DNA of 42,044 nt, from NCBI GenBank assembly GCA_003224235.1, contig QHYU01000183.1, positions 1 to 42,044 on the forward strand. Reading direction: 5' to 3'. Of this stretch, positions 25,641 through 32,154 are shown one piece after another. Below the pieces are notes generated by a model. That model saw nothing but the letters and a program-made list of their open reading frames with translations, did no database searches and had not been told where the DNA came from. Source of the DNA: Acidobacteriota bacterium. GTDB lineage: Bacteria; Acidobacteriota; Terriglobia; Acidiferrales; UBA7541. Each line of letters opens with the position of its first letter. Position 1 is the first letter of the stretch. The position numbers and the translations under genes were made by a program.

Positions 25641-26168
25641 TCAGGCAGAGGCGGCCTTAGCGAAGACGGGAATCTTCTTGCCCGTCCCAAACTTCGACAT
25701 TTTGATTTCAAGTATGCTGCCGCTGAGTGTTGCGTTCACGCTGTCCGGGTCGATTTGCGAGGGCAGAGGCAACACACGGAAAATCTGACCGGAGTACCGT
25801 TCCGAGTAGACGGTCTTTCCTCCCCTCTGCTCCTCTGCCTCGTGGCGCTTGCCGGTGATGCAGAGGGAGCGAGGTGCAGCTTGTACCCCTAGGTCCTTCT
25901 CGCTGAACCCGGGCACCTCGGCGTGAATGGTGACTTCGGTTTCCGTTTCCGTGATATCTACCGGAACGTTGAGTAGGATTTCCGATTCAGCGTGGAGCCA
26001 GTCCTCCAGGTCATGGCCGTGCGCGAATCCCCTGGCCTCAAACAACTCGTAGGCGCGACGGGCAATCAGGTCATTGATCTCCTGGGTGCGCTTGAAGGTC
26101 GGATCGCCAACGAACCCCTCAGGTGTTTGTGGTGTTTGAACAAGTTCCGTTGCAGTTTGATCTTCCAT
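25641..26168 (-). CDS. DUF2934-Hsp20 small heat-shock protein
   Basis: A 175-aa ATP-independent holdase-type chaperone. Residues about 27-60 are a DUF2934 motif (RRAYELFEARGFAHGHDLEDW), and residues about 68-165 are an alpha-crystallin domain: VDITETETEVTIHAEVPGFS, CITGKRHEAEE, IFRVLPLPSQIDPDSVNATL, GSILEIKMSK. The usual A-x-x-x-n-G-v-L motif appears as ATLSGSILEI. Fusion of DUF2934 to Hsp20 is unusual but seen in Acidobacteriota-like genomes. ATG 26168 has GAGGAG about nine bases upstream. It ends just 18 bp before the TraR/DksA-like gene start, so co-transcription is likely. Confidence 0.85.
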   Translation of the reverse strand: MEDQTATELVQTPQTPEGFVGDPTFKRTQEINDLIARRAYELFEARGFAHGHDLEDWLHAESEILLNVPVDITETETEVTIHAEVPGFSEKDLGVQAAPRSLCITGKRHEAEEQRGGKTVYSERYSGQIFRVLPLPSQIDPDSVNATLSGSILEIKMSKFGTGKKIPVFAKAASA

Positions 26169-26238
26169 GCTGGTTTTCTCCTCTCAAGAGAATTGTCCTC
26201 TGAAAACTGCGGTGTCCTCGCGCTTTTGCGAACCAGCC

Positions 26239-26463
26239 CTATGCGGCCACGAGCTTTTTCAGTTCGGCTTGTCGTCGCCTCAGCATTTTCATGTCGTCCA
26301 GCAGGAACATCAGGCACTGGGGTTCGATGGCACACCCCCACGGCTCTCCTTTGAGCTGCTTGCCTAGTTCAATCAGGCGCTCGCCTATTCGCTCCGCTTC
26401 TGTCAATTTTTGGGCAAGCTCCTTTTGTACCTGTACACATTGCTCTGAGACGTGGCGGTTCAT
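26239..26463 (-). CDS. Hypothetical small helical protein
   Basis: A 74-aa protein predicted to be mostly alpha-helical (CVQVQKELAQKLTEAERIGE, MLRRRQAELKKLVAA), with a central GEPWGCAIEPQCL turn holding two of its three Cys. The coiled-coil-like heptads suggest a dimer. No family recognised. It lies 70 bp upstream of the Hsp20 gene, same strand, and may belong to that unit. Confidence 0.5.
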   Translation of the reverse strand: MNRHVSEQCVQVQKELAQKLTEAERIGERLIELGKQLKGEPWGCAIEPQCLMFLLDDMKMLRRRQAELKKLVAA

Positions 26464-26650
26464 CTTGATCCCACTAATTCAACGGGAGGCTGGCGGGATT
26501 GTAGGACGCGCGCACCGGCAGTCAAATAAAAAGAATTCCACAGGCTGTGGAAAAGTAGCGGGCTGCGGGAAACACGATGTTGTCCTAAGCAAAACGAGAG
26601 GGCAACTGCGATGCCCAGGGGTGCCCGACCCTCAGCTGGAGAGCGTGGTG

Positions 26651-26826
26651 CTAATCCTGCTCAATCGTAATCTTGATTGGGTGCAGCAGTAATAACGGTC
26701 GGCAATCGGAGTCTTGCCCGAGGGTTCTCTTTCCAGCGAAACTTGAATCATGCATTGGCCTTTCTTACCCCAATGCCGAGTGCCGACCAACTCGGTTAGC
26801 TTGCCGCTTAATGTAACCCTGGCCAT
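26651..26826 (-). pseudogene. Small conserved protein, frameshifted near its end
   Basis: From ATG 26826 (AGGAG upstream) the frame reads MARVTLSGKLTELVGTRHWG, then CMIQVSLEREPSGKTPIADR and YYCC. The coherent C-terminus PIKITIEQD plus stop (26651) lies in another frame, so one indel is needed. The ending resembles that of the next gene (KKIRVTIEPGD), which suggests related beta-rich small proteins. Function unknown. Read without a shift, the frame runs on to 26632. Confidence 0.45.
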
Positions 26827-27022
26827 GGACTTAGTTCTCCTGAAAGCCACCCCCACCGGTGAGAGTGACCCTAATCTGGCAGTCGAGAGGAGTCAAGGGG
26901 AGAGTGCTGCGAATCTCTCAGCGGGGAGTCCTGCCTATAGCTAATAGGCAAGACCGGGAAAAGGTCCTTTTGCGAAAGTCATAGCCTCCACAGACTGGTG
27001 CGCTTTTTTTACCTCCGTCACA

Positions 27023-27203
27023 TTAGTCCCCCGGCTCAATCGTAACGCGAATCTTTTTAGAAACGGCTTCGCCAGATCATACTGTCCACGTACACCGTGC
27101 CCACTACGGGCCGCCGATTCTCCGCCTCCTCCGCGTAACGCACTGTGTTTCTGGTCCCCTTGTCCAGTTTGAACGTCCCCGAAAAGGGTTGCTCCTTTGT
27201 CAT
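27023..27203 (-). pseudogene. Small conserved protein, frameshifted
   Basis: ATG 27203 opens MTKEQPFSGTFKLDKGTRNT, then VRYAEEAENRRPVVGTVYVD. The following SMIWRSRF-stop is out of step, while GEAVSKKIRVTIEPGD-stop in the +1 frame completes a plausible beta-rich protein of about 60 aa. The total span of 181 nt is one over a multiple of three. The motif order (TFKL.K.T.NTVRYAEE...PVVGTVYV...KI.VTIE) looks like a small conserved family of unknown role. Confidence 0.5.
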
Positions 27204-27455
27204 CTCTGAACCTCACACATAGCCCTGGGTCTTGGGAAGAGCAAGCGCCCCCCCAAGCCTGTTCACCCGCGGCCTTTTTGTTTTCTCATCAGAACAAGGA
27301 GCGTCAACTTCGTCCGCGTTTGCCGCGAGTCAAACTTGGCGTTTAGCAATTAGGAACTGAAACTGTTCCGCTCCTGTCGCAAAGCCCTTCTTGTGCTAGG
27401 TTGAATCTACGGTCACAGAACACGGACCCTTTGTGGTCTACACGGAGCGGTAGAT

Positions 27456-28514
27456 ATGAAAAGAATCCTAGCGGCCTTTTCTTTGGCGGTGGTGCTATTC
27501 TTATGCGGCCTGGCCGGAAGCCCGGCGGCGCAAACGCGTGCCACGGTCTCCGTTCGGCTGGTTGATACACTGAGCAGCGAAAGCAGCCAGCCTGGCGATA
27601 CCTTCTCGGCCACGCTGGCCGAGCCGCTGATCGTGGGGGACCGAATCGTGGCACAAAAGGGTGCGCGCGTTTCGGGCCAGGTGCGCGAGGTGGTCAGCTC
27701 CGGTCGGCTGAGCCGCCCGGCGTTGCTGACCATGAGTCTGGACAAGGTCCAGTCACAGTCGAGCCGGTACCCCATAGAGACGGGTGACCTGACCATCAAG
27801 GCGAGCTCGCATGCCACGCGGAACCTCCTGATCATCGGTGGCTCCGCGGGTGCGGGCGCTGTGATTGGCGGCGCGGCGGGTGGCGGCAAAGGAGCGGCTA
27901 TTGGTGCGGCGGCCGGTGCCGGCGCAGGCACCGTGGGCGCGTATCTCACCGGGAAACGCGAAATCGTGCTGCCCTCGGAAACGCTTCTGACGTTTCATGT
28001 CACCTCAGTCAAGATCAGCCCGAAAGAACTCTCACGGCTCCAGCGCGCTGGACAAGGAGCAGGTAGCGCGCAGGAGAGCGACACGTATGGAGCGCGCGAC
28101 TCGCATTCGACCGTGGCGCGTCGGCGGCATCACCGTGATGACGAAGACGAAGGCGAGGACGAGGATGAAGCGCGCGAGAGGGTTCGTGAGGGTTCGCCCG
28201 AGTCCGAAATAATTATATTCACCAGGCAGGAACGCGTTATCGTAACCGACTGGTTCCGCACAGGCCGCGGCGACCTGCCGCCTGGCCTAGCCAAGCGCGA
28301 TCGCTTGCCCCCAGGGCTCGAGAAACACTTGCGCGAACGCGGCTCACTCCCACCGGGGCTGCAAAAGCGAATGCAGCCGCTGCCGTTCGAGCTTGAGCGG
28401 CAGTTGCACCGGCTGCCGACCGGCTACCGCCGAGTAGTCATCGGCGGCAACGTTATCCTGATGAACGAAGAGACGTCAGTCGTCTACGACATCATTCGAG
28501 ACGCGATCCCATAG
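27456..28514 (+). CDS. Exported glycine-zipper protein with PPGL repeats
   Basis: A 352-aa protein. The signal peptide (RILAAFSLAVVLFLCGLAGSPAAQ) is followed by a beta-rich domain (about 28-120: VSVRLVDTLSSESSQPGDTF...VSGQVREVVSSGRLSRPA). At about 125-165 comes a Gly/Ala-zipper (GGSAGAGAVIGGAAGGGKGA) that could insert in membrane. Residues about 215-240 are strongly charged (RRRHHRDDEDEGEDEDEARE). The C-terminus has three spaced DLPPGL/RLPPGL/SLPPGL units, then LPTGYRRVVIGGNVILMNEE, a hinge common in exported acidobacterial proteins. Probably periplasmic or outer-membrane associated; function unknown. It has no operon partner. Confidence 0.75.
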   Translation: MKRILAAFSLAVVLFLCGLAGSPAAQTRATVSVRLVDTLSSESSQPGDTFSATLAEPLIVGDRIVAQKGARVSGQVREVVSSGRLSRPALLTMSLDKVQSQSSRYPIETGDLTIKASSHATRNLLIIGGSAGAGAVIGGAAGGGKGAAIGAAAGAGAGTVGAYLTGKREIVLPSETLLTFHVTSVKISPKELSRLQRAGQGAGSAQESDTYGARDSHSTVARRRHHRDDEDEGEDEDEARERVREGSPESEIIIFTRQERVIVTDWFRTGRGDLPPGLAKRDRLPPGLEKHLRERGSLPPGLQKRMQPLPFELERQLHRLPTGYRRVVIGGNVILMNEETSVVYDIIRDAIP

Positions 28515-28781
28515 TTGCCAACAGGAAGCGAGTCTAGCCCCGCACCTTCTCACACCCCTAAGGCCGCCCACCCATGGCCTCTTTTTGTTTCCCCAAGATC
28601 TATTCCTCCCCCACCCCTCCATCAAATCCTCCTTCCCCAAGCCAAACTCGCGCCCTCATCCTGCCATTTTCCGCGTCCCACCTCTCCGCCAAAATCCGGG
28701 ACCTACGTCCCGCCGCAATTCGAGTCCTTTTCCTATCAGATCGGCCCCAAGGCCGTGTGGTAGGATTCCTCGCGATCACGC
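28515..28781. other. C-rich intergenic stretch
   Basis: No gene is seen. The plus strand is markedly pyrimidine-rich from about 28590 to 28690, but no hairpin or repeat is obvious. Confidence 0.3.
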
Positions 28782-29106
28782 ATGATCAATGTGCGGTTTG
28801 AATCCGACGTAGTTGGCAGCCTGATTCGCCCGCCCGAGTTGCTCGCTGCGCAGAAGCAACTCGCCTACGGCGCAATCACCGCTGCGGAGTTCAAAAGATC
28901 GAAGACAAAGCAGTGGACCGAGCGATCGCGCTGCAAGAGAAAGCCGAACTGGAAGTCGTCACTGACGGCGAGATGCGCCGGCAATCGTTCCAGAGCCAGA
29001 TGACGGCGGCGGTCGAAGGCTTTGGAGAGCACAGCCTGGATGCGTTCTTATGGGGCGACTGGCATGCAGACCCCCAGATAGGGAATTGGGTTCTCGAGCG
29101 CCCATC
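28782..29106 (+). pseudogene. MetE-like methionine synthase II, truncated and frameshifted
   Basis: Begins MINVRFESDVVGSLIRPPEL, then LLAAQKQLAYGAITAAEFK. At about 28893 the frame slips (AAAAG run) and continues as KIEDKAVDRAIALQEKAELE, VVTDGEMRRQSFQSQM, GFGEHSLDAFLWGDWH. This is the N-terminal part of cobalamin-independent methionine synthase-like (UROD/MetE) proteins; GSLxRP and TDGExxR are typical. The rest of the roughly 370-aa protein is missing. The sequence breaks about 40 bp before the tRNA 3'-end fragment, suggesting a deletion or integration junction. Confidence 0.75.
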
Positions 29107-29146
29107 GGCGGAAGACCGTACCCGACTGTCACCGCGCGCGGCGTCG

Positions 29147-29176
29147 TGGTGCGGCTGGGGGGACTCGAACCCCTGA
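29147..29176 (-). pseudogene. Isolated tRNA 3' end (T-arm, acceptor, CCA)
   Basis: On the minus strand, AGGGG-TTCGAGT-CCCCC forms a T-arm (one A-C mismatch), followed by CAGCCGC, A and CCA. No matching 5' acceptor (GCGGCTG) or anticodon arm exists within the next 150 bases upstream on that strand. Integrases commonly recombine in tRNA 3' ends, so this may be one half of an attachment site. Specificity cannot be determined. Confidence 0.6.
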
Positions 29177-29329
29177 CCGGGCGTGGAAGAATCCTTCAGT
29201 GTTCGGCAGAGACTCCGCAAAGTCACGCGACCGTTTTCGTTCGGCGGGACGCCGAAAAATAGGGGTTAGGAAGCCCGTAGGCGAAACGGACGGACAAAGG
29301 TATGCATTGGGGTACAGGCAAAACAAAGC

Positions 29330-29450
29330 CCCGTCGTGAGTCGGACCGGACCTCTGACCGCAAGGGTACGACGGGTTGTTTTCTTCGGTAAGTGGCGGTA
29401 GGGTAAAAAAAGCGGGACGCGCTGGTGAGTGAACACCAACGCGCCCCTAA
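29330..29450. other. Structured non-coding segment beside the IS
   Basis: CCCGTCGT (29330-29337) pairs with ACGACGGG (29368-29375) around a 30-nt loop, followed by TTGTTTTCTT. At about 29416-29445 GCGCTGGTG and CACCAACGCG form a second hairpin. GCGGGACGCGC at 29412-29422 is the exact complement of GCGCGTCCCGC at 30771-30781 on the far side of the IS. These may be the ends of an older element into which the IS inserted. Confidence 0.45.
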
Positions 29451-30715
29451 CAGCTTGTTGGAAAATTTGATCCGGAATGGTTTTTCAGCATCATTTTGTG
29501 ATTTTCCATCAGCGAGAGGTCATTTCCGGAGGCAACTTCAGCTGTGGGAGGGCTCGCGCCTGCCGGATCACCGCCGTTCCGGGCCGACGCATCACCCTAC
29601 CGCCTGCACTTGGAGATTTCTCAGCCGACAGAGATTATAAGCGGCACCGGTGAAGGCAAACAGCCACCCGACTTTCTCGAGCCCTCGCAACTTCACCTTC
29701 TTCAGCATGCCGATGACCTTCATCCATCCGAACGACTGCTCCACTCGCTTTCGTTTCTGCTGGCTCAGTTCGTAACCGATATGCCGGGTGGTCCGTCGGT
29801 CGATCGCACTGATCCGGTTCGTGTGGTTCTGCGCCACATGCGGCGTGATGTGCATCCGTCGGAGTTCTTGTCCCCGCCCAGGGTCACGTGCTTAACACCT
29901 GGAATCTTCTCCGCCAGGAGCAACCCTGCATCTCGTTCCGCTCTGCCGTTGGCCTGCGTCAGCATCGTCTGGACCAACAGTCCGTGGCGATTCTCGATCA
30001 GGACGTGGCCCAGGTAGCTCAGCTTGGCCTCACTGCCCTTCGACTTCTTATATAACCGCGCCTCGGGATCGGTCGTGGATTGATGGGTTTCGTTGCCGCG
30101 CTTCTCTCCGTGAAGGGTCTACCTCGCCGCTCGCACTGGGCTGGTCACCCGGGTCGTCCTTCCGCCGAAAACTCTTGTGGCTCGCCCACGCTTCGATCAA
30201 CGTTCCGTCCACCATGAAATGCTCGTCCGACAAATACGGCTGCGCCTGTGCGAGCACCCGCTGGAAAAACGCCTCGGCGATCTTCTCGTTCAGCAGCCGC
30301 TCCCGATTCTTGCTGAACACCGCGTGGTTCCACACCTCCTCGTCCATCTCCATCCCCACAAACCAGCGAAACAGCAAGTTGTACTGCAGCTGTTCCATCA
30401 GCAGCCGTTCGCTCCTCACCGAATAGAAAATCTGCAGGAGCAGCACCCGCAACAGCCGCTCCGGAGCAATCGACGGACGCCCCACATCCGAATACCGCTT
30501 CGCAAATTGCGGCGACATCTCTTTCAGAATGCTGTCCACCATCGCCCGGATCGGCCGCAACGGATGATCGGTCGGCACGCGCTTCTCCGGCGATACATAA
30601 CTGAACATCGCTTGCTGCTTGTTGTCTTCTCCGCGCATTCATTCGCCTCCTGATTCACTCATGAGACGAACCTCAGTCACAAAAGTTTCAGGAAATCCAG
30701 TTTTTCAACAAGCTG
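29451..30715. mobile_element. IS5-type insertion sequence, 1265 bp
   Basis: The terminal inverted repeats are CAGCTTGTTGGAAAA at the left and, read inward, CAGCTTGTTGAAAAACTGG at the right. CTAA is duplicated on both sides (29447-29450 and 30716-30719), matching the 4-bp YTAR-type target of IS5-group elements. The ends are intact, but the transposase is broken, so movement would need a trans-acting enzyme. Confidence 0.88.
29592..30638 (-). pseudogene. IS5-family transposase, multiply frameshifted
   Basis: ATG 30638 opens MRGEDNKQQAMFSYVSPEKR, then LRPIRAMVDSILKEMSPQFA and LLMEQLQYNLLFRWFVGM, ending the first frame with HFMVDGTLIEAWASHKSFRR (first DDE Asp in MVDGT). Middle parts appear in other frames (LVQTMLTQANGRAERDAGLL, KIPGVKHVTLGGDKN), then a small deletion. 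The C-terminus (HVAQNHTNRISAIDRRTTRH, QQKRKRVEQSFGWMK with the Glu) runs to 29592. At least two frame changes and one deletion make it inactive. Confidence 0.85.
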
Positions 30716-30795
30716 CTAACCGCCGCTCCGCTTTTGACGGGTGCGACAGCTAAAGCGCATTACTCCACTGGCGCGTCCCGCAAGATAGGGATGCG

Positions 30796-30978
30796 ATGCA
30801 ATTCGTTCCGCCACTCCCGCCAGAGTTTGAACCCCTACCGCCACCCGCCCATGCGTGGCAGTTTATTGCTTGCGTGCTGTTCGTGCTGCTCACCGTCGAA
30901 CTACTGCTGTGGGCTTTACCTGACGAGTTGCAGCGAAGGGTCAACAAACTTCGATTCGGTTCGCGATGGAAAGGCTAG
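30796..30978 (+). CDS. Small single-pass membrane protein
   Basis: A 60-aa frame from ATG 30796: a Pro-rich start (FVPPLPPEFEPLPPPAHA), one hydrophobic helix (WQFIACVLFVLLTVELLLWAL) and a basic tail. An in-membrane small protein is plausible. No family recognised, and the RBS is weak. Confidence 0.4.
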   Translation: MQFVPPLPPEFEPLPPPAHAWQFIACVLFVLLTVELLLWALPDELQRRVNKLRFGSRWKG

Positions 30979-31109
30979 GGGCTGCCGGGCGCGCCGCTGG
31001 CCGAGAGATTCCTTGCTCACGTTTGCGCGAGGGTACCCGAATTGCCTTTACCACACGATACCCTACCAGTTACCGGCGCGTGGTAGAATCCCCCGCAGGG
31101 GGAAGAAGG

Positions 31110-31568
31110 ATGACACCGCGTGAGTTCCTTGACCAGGTGGTTCGCCCGAACGTTGCGGACTTCCATGCCAATTATGGTAGCCTGCGGCACGGCTACAACG
31201 CGGTCGCAGCCGTAGATGCTCTTGTAGCACACATCTTTTGGTACATCAGAAACGCTCCCGCCCAAGGTGACGACACGGCCTATCGGGCCACACTAGCCAG
31301 TCAGAATCACGATTTTCGCCTACTGCGTGACATTGCTAAGGCCCAGAAGCATGTTCGTCTCACCAAGGGAGTACCCCAAGTTGTCCGCGCCGAACAGGTG
31401 AGTGCACGACCTATCGGCTATGGTGAGGGGCAATACGGTGCCGGGCGGTATGGCGGTCCACCTCAGCTTGTCGTCGATATTAACCCAGGGGATTTTCGCT
31501 ATGTCGAGTCAGTGGTGGATGCAGCTCTCACGTTTCTCGAAGGCGAAATGCAGCGTTTAGGTATCTGA
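31110..31568 (+). CDS. Hypothetical protein, helical
   Basis: A 152-aa protein starting at ATG 31110 (GGAAGAAGG directly upstream; TAGAAT at about 31084). The N-terminal half is helical (FLDQVVRPNVADFHANYGSL, YNAVAAVDALVAHIFWYIRN) with a conserved-looking NHDFRLLRDIAKAQKHVRL core. The C-terminal part has a Gly/Tyr-rich loop (YGEGQYGAGRYGGPP) followed by a strand and a final helix. It has the look of a small stand-alone accessory protein. Family and function unknown. Confidence 0.65.
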   Translation: MTPREFLDQVVRPNVADFHANYGSLRHGYNAVAAVDALVAHIFWYIRNAPAQGDDTAYRATLASQNHDFRLLRDIAKAQKHVRLTKGVPQVVRAEQVSARPIGYGEGQYGAGRYGGPPQLVVDINPGDFRYVESVVDAALTFLEGEMQRLGI

Positions 31569-31782
31569 GATGGTGCGCCGCTCCAGTTAGCCTCGATTTC
31601 CAATTTTGGTGCGGCTGCTCTGGACACTAAGAGTATACAGCGCACGGAAATCGGCTGCTCTGCTTCGCCGACCTTTTTAGGGCTCACGTCGCTCGTTTTT
31701 CGAAACCAAGAAGGCATTCTTCAAGGAAGTAAGACTATTGCCGGTGTGTGACGTGTCAGCCTTTGAAGGCCGGAGCTGAATC

Positions 31783-31940
31783 ATGCCTTCTCTCATCAGC
31801 ACCGCCTCCGCCTCCGCTCCCGCCTCCTCAAACGCCCGCCGCAGCCCAAACACCCCTTCGCTATTCTGCACCTGCCCCAGACCCATCTCGCGTGCGTTCA
31901 CCAACACCTCTGGCTGCAGATTTCCACAGGATTTCCTCAA
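31783..31940 (-). pseudogene. CHAT-domain (caspase-like) remnant
   Basis: The minus strand reads VLVNAREMGLGQVQNSEGVF, then GLRRAFEEAGAEAEAVLM. CHAT proteases have the pattern vLSACeTGlGevxnGEGvfGLrRAfxxAGa; here the catalytic Cys position (SACxTG) is replaced by NAREMG. Only this block survives, without the upstream His motif or any full-length frame, so it is a decayed fragment. Confidence 0.6.
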
Positions 31941-31949
31941 TTTTAACAA

Positions 31950-32154
31950 GAATTTAACCGGCGGGACTGCTTTACTGTGTCAGACTGGGCGCGTTGGACA
32001 TTTTTGACCAACAAGTGTCGCTTCAAATATCGAAAAGATATGAGGTGGCTCGGTTCCCTGCCCGGATTAGCGTTCACCTACCGAGCAGAGATTCTCGTTC
32101 GACCCAACGATTGGTTCCACGTAAACAATTCTCATTCATAGCGAAAGGCTAGGG
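31950..32154. other. Leader region of the glycan cluster
   Basis: AT-richer than the surroundings, consistent with a promoter region. GTTGGACATTTTTGACCAAC near 31991-32010 is an imperfect inverted repeat. No clear -35/-10 pair could be chosen. Confidence 0.3.
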
